Below are positions 49,337-58,763 of a stretch of 64,000 nucleotides of DNA, in pieces. Each line of letters begins with the position of its first letter. Positions within the stretch are counted from its first letter, which is position 1. The notes beneath the pieces were generated by a model. That model did not search any database, had not been told where the DNA came from, and saw only the letters and a list, made by a program, of their open reading frames with translations. Both the position numbers and the translations under genes were made by a program. This DNA is from Alteromonas salexigens (GTDB lineage Bacteria > Pseudomonadota > Gammaproteobacteria > Enterobacterales > Alteromonadaceae): positions 372,001-436,000 of the forward strand of contig NZ_JAOTJC010000007.1 in the NCBI RefSeq assembly GCF_025628895.1, read 5' to 3'.

Positions 49337-50440
49337 ATGTCTCTATCCGTGCAATTTGATACCCAACATCTGTACTACCTCCCGCAGTATCTGCCTGTTG
49401 CCCAAGCGCTTAAAAAGCAAGGTGCAAAGTGCGAGTTCATTTTTTATAAAGAAGGGCAACTAGACAGTATTAAAGACGAGGCAATCGCCAAGAGCGGTTT
49501 TTCGGCCTTATACTTGGATAGCCCTCTGCAATCGCTTTCATTTTATCAACAAAGTACGGCCGACTGGGTAATATTTGGTAACAAACCAGCGTTTTCGGTC
49601 TCCGATAAACCGACCATCTCCGCTCAATTAGCACTCATGCAACACGGTATAGGGCCTAAAGCATGTTATTACGACGTGTCGGAATTTCCGTTCGATGTAC
49701 GCTTCGTAGAAGGGAGTGAGCGTCTCTCACGCTTACAGCAACGGTTTCCCGATCTAAACTTTGTCGATACTGGCTACGCGAAGCTAGATCCGCTATTTAA
49801 AAGCGACAGCACAAATACGATGTCGATTGAAGATTTAGATCTGGACCAATCCAAAAAAACCTTACTTTATGCACCAACCTTTTTTCCCTCCAGCATAGAA
49901 TATTTATCCGAACACTGGCCTGAACAACTGTCCGATTACAATATCATTGTAAAGCCTCACTTTTTCAGCCATACCAAACAAAAGTATCAGGCTCATCGTT
50001 CCCTTTTTAGCACCTGGCAGAAGTACTCAAATGTCTACGTGACCAGCGTAGATGAATATAACTTACTGCCATTTATGCAAATCGCTGACATTATGTTATC
50101 TGATGCCTCCTCTGCCATATTTGAGTTCGCAGCGTTAAACAAACCCGTGGTTTGGTGCGATTTCTACCACACGCGATGGAGCTATAAAGGGTTACTCTCG
50201 TTTCGATTAAAACGACGATTGGATCCTGATATCTCCCTTTTTCACAAGCTTACTACCCGCGCAGCATCAGCTAATAAAATAAAATCTGCATTGAACATGA
50301 GTCAGCAGTCCACGAAAGCTCGCCAAGCTGCGAGGAAAAAGATGTTGAATGATATGGTTGGTCGCACTGACGGAAAGTGTGGAGAACGCATTGTGGATTT
50401 TTTACTTTCACACTCATTATCAGGAGGCCGGCTTGCGTAA
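49337..50440 (+). CDS. CDP-glycerol:glycerophosphate glycerophosphotransferase-like protein
   Basis: A 367-residue protein of the CDP-glycerol glycerophosphotransferase family (TagB/TagF-like). Typical segments are LMQHGIGPKACYY near 97, LLYAPTFFPSS near 175, IIVKPHFFSH near 203, and ADIMLSDASSAIFEFAALNKPVVW near 250. Such enzymes move glycerol-phosphate from CDP-glycerol onto a growing surface polymer or sugar. It is followed, with an 8-base overlap, by the enzyme that makes CDP-glycerol. No membrane helices, as expected for a peripheral enzyme. Confidence 0.82.
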   Translation: MSLSVQFDTQHLYYLPQYLPVAQALKKQGAKCEFIFYKEGQLDSIKDEAIAKSGFSALYLDSPLQSLSFYQQSTADWVIFGNKPAFSVSDKPTISAQLALMQHGIGPKACYYDVSEFPFDVRFVEGSERLSRLQQRFPDLNFVDTGYAKLDPLFKSDSTNTMSIEDLDLDQSKKTLLYAPTFFPSSIEYLSEHWPEQLSDYNIIVKPHFFSHTKQKYQAHRSLFSTWQKYSNVYVTSVDEYNLLPFMQIADIMLSDASSAIFEFAALNKPVVWCDFYHTRWSYKGLLSFRLKRRLDPDISLFHKLTTRAASANKIKSALNMSQQSTKARQAARKKMLNDMVGRTDGKCGERIVDFLLSHSLSGGRLA

Positions 50441-50828
50441 AATCATTACCTTTGGCACATTTGATGTGCTACATATTGGTCACATCCGAATATTAAATCG
50501 CGCAAGGGAACACGGTGATCACCTGACAGAAGGGATCTCTTCTGACGAACTAAATTTCAGTAAAAAAGGACGCTACCCCATTTATGATTTTGACAGTCGC
50601 ATGGAAATGGTTGCCTCGCTTCGCTGTGTAGATAATGTATTTAAAGAAGAGTCGCTTGAGGATAAGCGTGAATATATTATCCAGCACAACGCAGATGCTC
50701 TGGTGATGGGTAACGACTGGGAAAGTAAGTTCGATGAGTTCCGCGATATCTGTGAGGTAATATACTTGTCCCGAACGCCTTCAATTTCCACAACAGAAAT
50801 TATAGAAGTGATAAAGGAGCAACCATAA
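50433..50828 (+). CDS. Glycerol-3-phosphate cytidylyltransferase
   Basis: A 131-residue TagD-type nucleotidyltransferase that makes CDP-glycerol from CTP and glycerol-3-phosphate. It has GTFDVLHIGHIRIL (HxGH site), ALVMGNDWESKFD and the late RTPSISTTEII. The start is a TTG at 50433: AGGAGG lies 5 bases before it and it yields the family N-terminus LRKIITFGTFD. It overlaps the preceding gene by 8 bases. Substrate assignment rests on family and the glycerophosphotransferase neighbour. Confidence 0.82.
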   Translation: MRKIITFGTFDVLHIGHIRILNRAREHGDHLTEGISSDELNFSKKGRYPIYDFDSRMEMVASLRCVDNVFKEESLEDKREYIIQHNADALVMGNDWESKFDEFRDICEVIYLSRTPSISTTEIIEVIKEQP

Positions 50829-50975
50829 ATAGTTTTCCGGCGACCACGAACTATTCACTGCGATTGACGAGCGGCTTATAGGGCTGGATAAAACCTATTC
50901 TGGATTACCCAGTTTGAAATTTCCCAGTATTGTTAGCTAGTATTTTATTCTTCATAGCCGTTTGCTGGGGCAAGC

Positions 50976-51809
50976 TTATTTATTGCCCCCATCTCCTTTA
51001 TCTTTAACAATGCCATAAGGAGTGCGCGTGACTTTATGCTGTTTGGTGTACTGACGAATTGCCCGGTTCTTATCCCGCATTTCCTGCTTCACATAACCCC
51101 GGGCATGGTCAAGATGAACACAAATTGCAGAATAGCGGATCTGTTTCGATTTAATCCCTCGATTAAAAAGACGTTCGCCCAGCTCCCGATCTTCCCCGCC
51201 GTATTGCATACGCTCATCAAATCCGTTAGCCGCAAAGATATCCTCTCGCCAACCTGACACATTATGCCCGTTCCAGGTTGCCTTGGTGGGGGTGAGCCGG
51301 TTTAACCACTTTGCCTTCCGGCCCGTGGCCGTGAGCTTCATGGTTTTATGGGTTTTAGTCAGTCCATTGGCAACGAGCCAGTCGATTTCAAAAGCGCGAC
51401 CGGTTTTGATGTCATCCCGGCTAATGGCACGGCTGGTGGTCATCGGCAATTTGAAATAGCCGCCGGAAAGAAAGTAGCCCCGCTCCCGGTAATCCATATG
51501 TACCGCAAGGAAATCGTTGCGCAGGATACAATCACCGTCGGTAAACACAATATAGTCGCCCTCAGAAGCCACCAGCGCCTTATTCAGGATGCGGGTTTTC
51601 TGAAAGCCCTCATCAGGTTGCCAGACATATTTAACCTGGCGGCCTGATTCGGCTTCGAACCTGTTTATACGCGCTTTGGTCTCTGCCGTTGAGCCATCAT
51701 CCGCAATAACAATTTCAAAGTCCTGAAAGGTCTGATAGTGCAGCCCCCACAGTGTTTTTTCCATCCAGTCAGGGGAGTTGTAGGTCGAAAAAATTACAGA
51801 CACAGTCAT
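50976..51809 (-). CDS. Glycosyltransferase family 2
   Basis: A 277-residue GT-A fold glycosyltransferase. N-terminal VSVIFSTYNSPDWMEKTL, then IVIADDGSTAET, and FTDGDCILRND (DxD-like metal site) near 90. A C-terminal galactosyltransferase-like region (GWREDIFAANGFDERMQYGG, then EDRELGERL) follows. Probably adds a sugar to the surface polysaccharide made by neighbouring genes. The downstream gene on this strand, if any, is not apparent. Confidence 0.85.
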   Translation of the reverse strand: MTVSVIFSTYNSPDWMEKTLWGLHYQTFQDFEIVIADDGSTAETKARINRFEAESGRQVKYVWQPDEGFQKTRILNKALVASEGDYIVFTDGDCILRNDFLAVHMDYRERGYFLSGGYFKLPMTTSRAISRDDIKTGRAFEIDWLVANGLTKTHKTMKLTATGRKAKWLNRLTPTKATWNGHNVSGWREDIFAANGFDERMQYGGEDRELGERLFNRGIKSKQIRYSAICVHLDHARGYVKQEMRDKNRAIRQYTKQHKVTRTPYGIVKDKGDGGNK

Positions 51810-51882
51810 AACAGAGATCTCGATGTTTACTCACAGGCAAAAGCTGTCAGCTTATTTTTCTATTTATTTTTTAGTCAGCTTG

Positions 51883-53988
51883 CTAGTCATAAAAAGGCGA
51901 ACGGGGTTCAGTGAACTCAATTAACCGCACAGGCCGGCGCAGCAGCTGACCGCCGTCCCGGGAAATAGGTATCCAGGGGAACATCCCCCGCCCTTTGGCT
52001 GGGCGCAACACAAACAGGTCCAGCGGGATCGACAGATAAAACCCTTTGGTAAAGCTGCCCTCGCCATAATCTTCCGAAGACACATCGGTAAACGCCGCGT
52101 ACGCGCCCACCACAATGCCACTGTCGAAACGCTTGGCAAAGTCGATATTTACCCCTTTGTCACCGGCCAGAAAGCGCCCGGCACTCATGGTAATCTGGGT
52201 ATCGGGGAGCATCTCTGGCTGCCAGTACACACTGGCGTGGCCGGTTACTGTGTCATAGTCGAGAAATTCAAACTGGTTGTCGTAATCCCGTTGCTTCACG
52301 TAATTAATATCAACCCCATACGCGATGTTACTGTCGACTGCGCGATATAACAACTCACCGCCCAGGCCTGCGAACATGCGTTCAAGGTAGCCGCCATAGA
52401 CTTGCCCAAACAGGTTATCTGAGAGCTGATCTTTATACTGCAGGAATGCGGTGTCCACGCTAAACCGGTTATTAGAGACATACTCACGGACCCGCGTTCT
52501 TACCCGGGGTAGCGGCGTGTCTTCTTTATCAACGGTGAAGTTAAACTTATCAAAGTTATCGAATACGGTGGCGCTCAGGCTGCCCATGGCGGTCCAGTTC
52601 TCATCAAAGGCATAACCGCCGCTGAAGATAAGGCCGGTCTGATACAGATAAAAGTCTTCCGGACTACCAAAGGTCTGGGTCCAGAAAAAGTCTGTGGAAT
52701 GGAAGAATCCGGACGTGGAGGCGGGTTTAAAATCCTCCCGCACCTCTGGCGCAGGATTTTGCCGCTGCCAGGTGTTAGTAATGTCGGCATCCAGTGATTC
52801 GTAACGGGCCGCTGCAATAAAGGCGTCCGCATCTATAACCGTATCCACCATGGGGATATTGCCGTTGAGTTCCACCAGATGGTAGGTTTTTACAGAATCT
52901 GGCAGTTCGGAGGCAATCACCCGTCCGGTGCGCTCGTTTGCTTCGGCAATATCACGGTAAGCAGATTGTCGTCCATAGAACACAGCTTCGTCTTCCTGAA
53001 TATCTACATCGGATAATATAAATGCAGCATCCCGTTGCAATTCGGTGTACAGCCGGTAGCGATTAATGTCTTCAACTTTTTCCGGAGGCTTACGGGTCAT
53101 CAGCTCCCGGGGAGGCTCATCTACTTTCACCTGCTCAAAGGTGTGCATATTGAATTGATATGTCACACCGAAGCCCACGGTATTGCCCCGCTGGTAATTC
53201 AGGCTGAAGTCGAAGTTATTCCACTTATACACCGCGCCCACATTTAACCGGGTGTCCTGCTCTAGCTCACCGGCACGATCAAACTCGTAGGTGTTCCCCT
53301 CGTACTCCAGCTTCAGACGCAAGGGCGCCCACGGGGTTTGATATTCCACGCCCCCATACACTGCCATGGTACCTTTGAAGAACTGATTATAATCGACCTT
53401 GCCGCCCAGTCCGGAGTACCCCACTGGCCGTTCACAGAAACTGTCTTTTAGATTGCAGAAGGGGTTGGTGATATCGTCCGCAGAGCCCATATAGCCCCAG
53501 CCTACCCCAAGGTGAAAGTCGAATGGCCCCACTGCTTTACTCGCCGTAATGTATTCACTTTCAAAAAAGCCGGTACCACCGAAATCACGGAACCCCACGG
53601 AGATGTCGGGAAGATAATAGCTTTCTTCCCACACCCGGAATTTCACATCCAGCCCTTTGTCTTTCAGGGTTTGATCGCCACTGAATGACTCCACCTGACT
53701 ATACAGCTGGGTACGGACATCGGTGTATCGGGCGGTCGCTTCCATCCACTCAAACAGTTGCAAACTGACCGACCAGAAGCGGTATTCGTGATTGTCGGTA
53801 TAGTTGATCGCCAGATCGCCCGCCGGCCGCATTCTTGCGGTAGGCGTCTGAATAAGACCAGTACCGCCCTGCACCATCTGAGAGGGTTGCACATTGCGGG
53901 TTTGCTGTGCCTGTGCCGGGCTATGAAGAAGCGTCGCAGCCACGGCCAGCGACACTGCACTTTTGGTATAGGGTAAACGATACAACAT
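51883..53988 (-). CDS. yjbH: YjbH domain exopolysaccharide outer-membrane protein
   Basis: A 701-residue YjbH/GfcD-type lipoprotein-like outer-membrane protein. A signal (about 1-27) is followed by GGTGLIQTPTARMRPAGDL, the YjbH N-terminal hallmark, and two barrel-like regions with alternating aromatic strands, separated by a middle domain (about 290-420). It is the last gene of the yjbE-F-G-H order and overlaps yjbG by one base. It is thought to help secrete exopolysaccharide; recent structures of GfcD-like proteins point to a tandem barrel. Confidence 0.88.
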   Translation of the reverse strand: MLYRLPYTKSAVSLAVAATLLHSPAQAQQTRNVQPSQMVQGGTGLIQTPTARMRPAGDLAINYTDNHEYRFWSVSLQLFEWMEATARYTDVRTQLYSQVESFSGDQTLKDKGLDVKFRVWEESYYLPDISVGFRDFGGTGFFESEYITASKAVGPFDFHLGVGWGYMGSADDITNPFCNLKDSFCERPVGYSGLGGKVDYNQFFKGTMAVYGGVEYQTPWAPLRLKLEYEGNTYEFDRAGELEQDTRLNVGAVYKWNNFDFSLNYQRGNTVGFGVTYQFNMHTFEQVKVDEPPRELMTRKPPEKVEDINRYRLYTELQRDAAFILSDVDIQEDEAVFYGRQSAYRDIAEANERTGRVIASELPDSVKTYHLVELNGNIPMVDTVIDADAFIAAARYESLDADITNTWQRQNPAPEVREDFKPASTSGFFHSTDFFWTQTFGSPEDFYLYQTGLIFSGGYAFDENWTAMGSLSATVFDNFDKFNFTVDKEDTPLPRVRTRVREYVSNNRFSVDTAFLQYKDQLSDNLFGQVYGGYLERMFAGLGGELLYRAVDSNIAYGVDINYVKQRDYDNQFEFLDYDTVTGHASVYWQPEMLPDTQITMSAGRFLAGDKGVNIDFAKRFDSGIVVGAYAAFTDVSSEDYGEGSFTKGFYLSIPLDLFVLRPAKGRGMFPWIPISRDGGQLLRRPVRLIEFTEPRSPFYD

Positions 53989-54716
53989 CAGGGCAATACT
54001 CGGTGCACAGCAAGCTGCGCTATCTTTTTATTCAGGGAGGTTTTTGCCGGTGACCATACCGACGAGGCAAGCGGCACAATAAGCTGGCTGCCCGGTGCTA
54101 ACTGCGCGTAAGACGCGTTCCAGTAGGCGATGCCCACTTTTTCCACCTGGCCGGCGGGAGTCACCACATACACATAATCACGTTCTGCGCCCTCAAGGGT
54201 ACGGAGGCGCTCAAGATAATCGGGAATACTGGTATTCGCAGTATGGGCATAGCTGCCCGGACGAATAACCGCGCCCACCAGATGCACATCATCCGGGCGT
54301 GCGGTAAGCCGCACAAGATAATTACCGTCAGTAAATTGGGGGTTGTGATCAACAAACAGTCTGGCCTCATTATAATTGACCGCAACGTCTATTCTGTCGG
54401 CTACCGACCAGGCTGTGATTTGCTCGGCCATGGCACTGAGCACCAGATAGTCATCATCCTGCGGCGATGCCTGGGCAAGTAAAGCCTGAATATCGCTCAG
54501 TACCTCCTGGCGTAACTGCTCGGCCTGGTTCTTGTCCAGGTTATACACCGCGCTTGCCGGCCAGTACCAGTCGGCCGCATTGGCGACCGGCTGCAATACA
54601 TTCGCCATCCTCACAGGCGCCGGATAGCTAAACTGCAATTGATTAATTTGGATTTCCACACTGGCCCGGGCACTCATTGTGGCCACCAGCAACACTACGC
54701 TCAGCAATAGTTTCAT
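53988..54716 (-). CDS. yjbG: Capsule biosynthesis GfcC/YjbG family protein
   Basis: A 242-residue periplasmic protein with a signal peptide (about 1-18) and two SLBB-like/GfcC domains; the second contains VHLVGAVIRPGSYAH and GQVEKVGIAYWN. It is required for group-4-capsule-type polysaccharide export in enterobacteria. It overlaps both neighbours (yjbF by 4 bases, yjbH by one), so the three are a coupled unit. Confidence 0.88.
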   Translation of the reverse strand: MKLLLSVVLLVATMSARASVEIQINQLQFSYPAPVRMANVLQPVANAADWYWPASAVYNLDKNQAEQLRQEVLSDIQALLAQASPQDDDYLVLSAMAEQITAWSVADRIDVAVNYNEARLFVDHNPQFTDGNYLVRLTARPDDVHLVGAVIRPGSYAHTANTSIPDYLERLRTLEGAERDYVYVVTPAGQVEKVGIAYWNASYAQLAPGSQLIVPLASSVWSPAKTSLNKKIAQLAVHRVLP

Positions 54717-55393
54717 TGTGCTTCCTCCATGTGGCGCACGGCCCGGCTGAGGTAAGTCATTTCATACCAGTCACCTTGGGGAGAAAACTTCTGACGACTG
54801 GACAGCAGGGTTTTAGTAGCGCTGTCCAGCCAGTATTGGTTTTGCCAGGTACGGTCCGGGTCCAGAAAGGGCGTCGCGGCTGCCACAGTCACCTGCTCTG
54901 TGACCAACAGGGTGTTAAAAGTCGTATCCAGTATCTCGAGCCGGGTCTCGCCGGCAAACTCCCACCGTGAGCTGACCGGAATGCCGTAGCCGGTGCCTGC
55001 AATATCTATTTTTCGTTGCCACTGAAAAGCCAGTTTACCTTGCTGGGCAAGTGGGTTACTGCCCAGGTTGGAGGTATGTTGCAGGTCATTCGCTAACCCC
55101 TGGGTAGTCACCAGCACGCCATGATGCATTGTGAATACCACGTCGTCCCCAGATTTCCATCTGTAACGGTCATTTTCAATATAAGCCAGCGCCATGACGG
55201 CAGCGGGGCGCTCACCACTTTTAACCTGAAGTAAATCCCCGCGGCTTTGCTTAATTTGCGCCACGGTTAATTGTGCACTTCTGTCTTCAAAGGCCAGCTG
55301 TAAACTATCCAGATAGGCTCTGTTAGTACTGGAACAGGCTGCCAATAGAAAAAGGCTGAGAGAGACCAGGAAAAATTTAACGTTTACATTCAT
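54713..55393 (-). CDS. yjbF: YjbF/GfcB family lipoprotein
   Basis: A 226-residue lipoprotein. The lipobox is LLAACSS (Cys20), with a beta-rich mature part containing YRWKSGDDVVFTMHHGVLV and WQWE/WEFAGETRLEI-type strands. It matches YjbF/GfcB, an outer-membrane lipoprotein of the exopolysaccharide export operon. Upstream lies a terminator-like hairpin that separates it from yjbE. Confidence 0.88.
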   Translation of the reverse strand: MNVNVKFFLVSLSLFLLAACSSTNRAYLDSLQLAFEDRSAQLTVAQIKQSRGDLLQVKSGERPAAVMALAYIENDRYRWKSGDDVVFTMHHGVLVTTQGLANDLQHTSNLGSNPLAQQGKLAFQWQRKIDIAGTGYGIPVSSRWEFAGETRLEILDTTFNTLLVTEQVTVAAATPFLDPDRTWQNQYWLDSATKTLLSSRQKFSPQGDWYEMTYLSRAVRHMEEAQ

Positions 55394-55453
55394 GAGATAA
55401 CAACTGCTGCCAAACCCTGCGCTAAGCGGTATTGTCGCTTTTTTAAGGCAAAT

Positions 55454-55480
55454 AAAAAAGCCGCACTAGGCGGCTTTTTT
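55454..55480 (-). terminator. Terminator-like hairpin between yjbE and yjbF
   Basis: GCCGC (55460-55464) and GCGGC (55470-55474) around ACTAG, with AAAAAA before and TTTTTT after. On the minus strand it ends in six Ts, 17 bases downstream of yjbE and 61 bases upstream of the yjbF start. It should reduce expression of yjbFGH relative to yjbE unless it is antiterminated. Confidence 0.8.
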
Positions 55481-55496
55481 CGTATCTTGCAACACC

Positions 55497-55856
55497 TTAC
55501 TGAGGTGCGTAAGTAAACGTCACAGGTACCGTTACTGGTACAGTGATTGTTTGTGTGCCCGATACAGTAACAGTGTTTGTTACTGTACTGGTTGTACCCA
55601 CACACACGCCGTCTACTAACGGATCGTCGCCTTCACAACCAAGAGGCGGTGGTGGCGGTGGTGGTGGCTCAATTTTCGCGTCGCCACGATTATTAGCAAT
55701 AATAGCAAGTGTTGTTCCCGCTACTACTGCACCTGTAGCCACCAGCCCTGTATTAACGCCACCAAATGTTGCGTTATCAGGATTGGCATTGTCTTGCGCA
55801 TTTACGCCAGCAGTCAGTGCTGCTGTTGCAAATAATGCAATGATTGACTTTTTCAT
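55497..55856 (-). CDS. yjbE: YjbE/GfcA-like small secreted Thr/Val-rich protein
   Basis: A 119-residue secreted protein: signal peptide (about 1-20, MKKSIIALFATAALTAGVNA), a Gly/Ala-rich region, eight consecutive prolines (about 72-79), a CEGDD...GVCVG cysteine pair, and a Thr/Val-rich C-terminal tail (TVTNTVTVSGTQTITVPVTV). Composition and position at the head of yjbFGH fit YjbE/GfcA, although the sequence itself is not well conserved. The ATG at 55856 gives the signal peptide; the frame is open 24 bases further. Confidence 0.7.
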   Translation of the reverse strand: MKKSIIALFATAALTAGVNAQDNANPDNATFGGVNTGLVATGAVVAGTTLAIIANNRGDAKIEPPPPPPPPLGCEGDDPLVDGVCVGTTSTVTNTVTVSGTQTITVPVTVPVTFTYAPQ

Positions 55857-55973
55857 AACAGTCCTTTTTGATAAACCCACTAATACACCAGTTTATAGTA
55901 GTTTACTTACGTTGACTACTATTCGATCGGTGAATTACATTAAATTCCTTGCGCTTAACAGCACATTACGGAC

Positions 55974-56651
55974 TTACATCAGTCCACGCTGTGCCAGCGA
56001 CACACAAAGCGTATCACCAACTATAATATGATCAAGTACATCTACATCGATTAATGCCATGGCGCTGCGGATCTCCCGGGTTAATGTCACATCGGCGTCA
56101 CTGGGGTCAGCAATACCTGATGGGTGATTATGCACCAGAATAAGTGCCGCGGCATTAGCCCTGATTACTTCACGCACTACCTCCCGAGGATACACCGCTG
56201 CACTGTTTACAGTGCCGGTAAACAGAATTTTAAACTCAATTAACTGGTGCTGGCTGTCGAGCAGCAATACCCCGAAGCGTTCCTGTGGGCAATGGCGCAG
56301 ACTGGCACGCAAATACGCGGTGACATCGTCGGCACGATGAAACACGCTATCCTTTTTAAGTGGTTCAGCCAGCTGTCGCCGAAATATTTCCCGGGCGGCC
56401 TGAAACTGTACGTATCTCACTGCGCCCATCCCTGCGACCTGGGTAAAGTCGGTTTCGCCGGCTTCGGTTACCCCCCGCAATGAACCGAAGCGCTGGAGTA
56501 ACGCACAGGCCATGGTGTAGGCACATTTACCGCCCTGACCACTGCTTATAAAGGCAGCCAGCAGCTCAGCATCAGTCAGCGTGACGCTCCCCTGCCGTAA
56601 TAGTTTTTCCCGGGGTCGGTCGGCAACGGGTCGCAGTGAAATGGTCGTCAT
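55974..56651 (-). CDS. radC: RadC family protein
   Basis: A 225-residue RadC with an N-terminal helix-hairpin-helix-like region (REKLLRQGSVTLTDAELLA) and a C-terminal JAB/MPN domain. The metal motif is complete (HNHPSGIADPSDAD). The historic DNA-repair role of RadC is doubtful; the biochemical function is unknown. It is divergent from coaBC, the usual arrangement, but here lies far from rpmBG. Confidence 0.93.
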   Translation of the reverse strand: MTTISLRPVADRPREKLLRQGSVTLTDAELLAAFISSGQGGKCAYTMACALLQRFGSLRGVTEAGETDFTQVAGMGAVRYVQFQAAREIFRRQLAEPLKKDSVFHRADDVTAYLRASLRHCPQERFGVLLLDSQHQLIEFKILFTGTVNSAAVYPREVVREVIRANAAALILVHNHPSGIADPSDADVTLTREIRSAMALIDVDVLDHIIVGDTLCVSLAQRGLM

Positions 56652-56802
56652 GGTACTCGGTCAGTTTACAATGGTCGGTCTTTTATAGCGTGGGAGGCCC
56701 TACATAGCGACTGTACTCTGGATGGGTTCAGTGACAACTGCCTACCCTATGAAGAGCAGTCATGGTAGGCTGTTGTGCATAAAATCAGCCTTTTTAGCAG
56801 CT

Positions 56803-58005
56803 ATGTTGTTATCAAATAAAAATGTGTTATTAGGTGTGACTGGCGGTATTGCTGCCTATAAAGCACCGGATCTGGTGCGCAAGCTCACCGCCCAGGGCGC
56901 CAGGGTGCGCGTGGTGCTTACCCGGTCTGCCACCGAGTTCGTCAGCCCGATGGCGCTGCAGGCGGTATCAGGTAACCCTGTCCACCAGCACCTGCTTGAT
57001 GCTGATGCCGAAGCGGCCATGGGCCATATTGAGCTGGCAAAGTGGGCGGATATTCTGCTCATTGCGCCCGCTACCGCCAATATCATGGCAAAACTGGCCA
57101 ATGGCGTTGCCGATGACTTACTGACCACACTGTACCTGGCCACCACTGCCGAGATTTACCTGGCACCGGCCATGAATCAGCAAATGTGGCGGGCGGCCCC
57201 GACGTTACGCAACCTGCAAACGCTCCAACTCGATGGTGTGACGGTGCTGGGGCCGGACAGCGGAGAACAAGCCTGCGGCGATGTGGGGCCAGGCCGCATG
57301 CTGGAGCCACCAGAGATTGTGAGTCGCTTGCAGGATAACGCCGCGCAGGAGCTGGCTGGCCTGAATATTGTGATCACCGCCGGGCCCACCCGAGAAGCAC
57401 TGGATCCTGTCCGTTATATTTCCAATCACAGCTCGGGAAAAATGGGCTTTGCCATTGCCCATGCGGCCCGTCGCGCAGGCGCCACCGTCACCCTAATCTG
57501 CGGGCCGGTGAACCTGCCAACCCCGGCTCACTGCACCAGAGTGGATGTCACCAGCGCGGAAGAAATGCTGGCTGCAGCCGAACAACATATGCCGAACTGC
57601 GATATCTTTATTTCTACTGCGGCAGTGGCAGATTATCGTGCAGCCACAGTGGCCGATAATAAGATTAAGAAATCATCAGATGAGTTAACACTTACTTTTA
57701 TTAAAAACCCTGATATTCTAGCTACGATTGCCGCCAGGCCTGATGCACCCTTTACCGTGGGTTTTGCGGCCGAAAGTCAGCATGTCGAAGCCTACGCTAA
57801 AGATAAAATGAAAAGAAAACGGCTCGACATGATTGCTGCCAATGACATTACCCGTGAGGGGCTGGGCTTTAACAGCGATAATAACGCCTTGCACGTATTC
57901 TGGGACGGTGGCGATGAAGCGCTGCCGGAAGGCAGTAAGCAAGCGCTGGCAACGTCGCTGCTTCAACGGGTCGCGGCGCAATATAATAACAAGAAGTCAA
58001 AGTAA
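56803..58005 (+). CDS. coaBC: Bifunctional phosphopantothenoylcysteine decarboxylase / synthetase
   Basis: A 400-residue CoaBC (Dfp). The N-terminal flavin-dependent decarboxylase has GVTGGIAAYKAPDL, APATANIMAKLANG and PAMNQQMW. The C-terminal synthetase begins at about 190 with ITAGPTREALDPVRYISNHSSGKMG and has the KIKK segment. It makes 4'-phosphopantetheine for CoA. The ATG at 56803 was chosen; the open frame extends 81 bases upstream. Confidence 0.95.
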   Translation: MLLSNKNVLLGVTGGIAAYKAPDLVRKLTAQGARVRVVLTRSATEFVSPMALQAVSGNPVHQHLLDADAEAAMGHIELAKWADILLIAPATANIMAKLANGVADDLLTTLYLATTAEIYLAPAMNQQMWRAAPTLRNLQTLQLDGVTVLGPDSGEQACGDVGPGRMLEPPEIVSRLQDNAAQELAGLNIVITAGPTREALDPVRYISNHSSGKMGFAIAHAARRAGATVTLICGPVNLPTPAHCTRVDVTSAEEMLAAAEQHMPNCDIFISTAAVADYRAATVADNKIKKSSDELTLTFIKNPDILATIAARPDAPFTVGFAAESQHVEAYAKDKMKRKRLDMIAANDITREGLGFNSDNNALHVFWDGGDEALPEGSKQALATSLLQRVAAQYNNKKSK

Positions 58006-58107
58006 CGGCCTGACCGGTCGATAACCTGACAACGAAATAACACACACTCTATTAAACATGGAAATACGAACCTGTCAGGGTTCGGTAGCGGAGGAATTAC
58101 TCTCGTT

Positions 58108-58695
58108 ATGCCTGCTGTAAAAAAAACCAATCGCCGTGCGCAAATTTTGCAAGCACTGGCAGGGATGCTCGAGACCAGTCCAGGGCAACGGATCACAACG
58201 GCAAAGCTGGCTGAAAAAGTTGGCGTATCGGAAGCGGCGCTCTATCGTCACTTTCCGAGCAAAGCCCGTATGTTCGAAGGTCTGATTGAGTTTATCGAAG
58301 AAACCCTGTTCACGCGCATCAACAAAATTGTAAACGAAGAAAAAGACTCTGCGGCCCGCTGTCAGTTAATTCTGCACCTTATTTTAGGCTTCGCCGAGAA
58401 AAACCCTGGCATTACCCGTATTCTCAATGGTGATGCCCTGTTAGGCGAGCAAGATCGCCTGCGGGCGCGGATTGCGAAGTTATTTGAGCGGCTGGAAACC
58501 CAGCTTAAACAGATACTACGGGAACGCAAATTACGTGAGGGCAAAACCCTGGCCGCCGACGAAGGGGTCATTGCCAACATGCTTATTTGCTACACCGATG
58601 GCCGTATTAACCTGTTCATCCGCAGTGATTTCACCCGTAAACCTACTGAACAGTTTAACGAACAGTGGCAGATATTTAAGCAGTTGTTCGTATAG
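58108..58695 (+). CDS. slmA: Nucleoid occlusion factor SlmA
   Basis: A 195-residue TetR-family protein. An N-terminal helix-turn-helix ([26 protein letters not shown]) is followed by a C-terminal helical domain. SlmA binds specific DNA sites and blocks FtsZ ring assembly over the nucleoid. GAGG precedes the ATG. Position after coaBC is conserved in gammaproteobacteria. Confidence 0.94.
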   Translation: MPAVKKTNRRAQILQALAGMLETSPGQRITTAKLAEKVGVSEAALYRHFPSKARMFEGLIEFIEETLFTRINKIVNEEKDSAARCQLILHLILGFAEKNPGITRILNGDALLGEQDRLRARIAKLFERLETQLKQILRERKLREGKTLAADEGVIANMLICYTDGRINLFIRSDFTRKPTEQFNEQWQIFKQLFV

Positions 58696-58763
58696 TTATT
58701 CGCCAGCCCGAATATGTGCGGCTGGCGAGTTTATCTAACTGCACGCTAATGGTGCTCAATATG

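Noticed and set aside
55618..55668. GGTGGTGG-type repeat that could be a microsatellite or CRISPR-like array
   Set aside because: It encodes the proline run of the YjbE-like protein in frame. There is no repeat-spacer structure.
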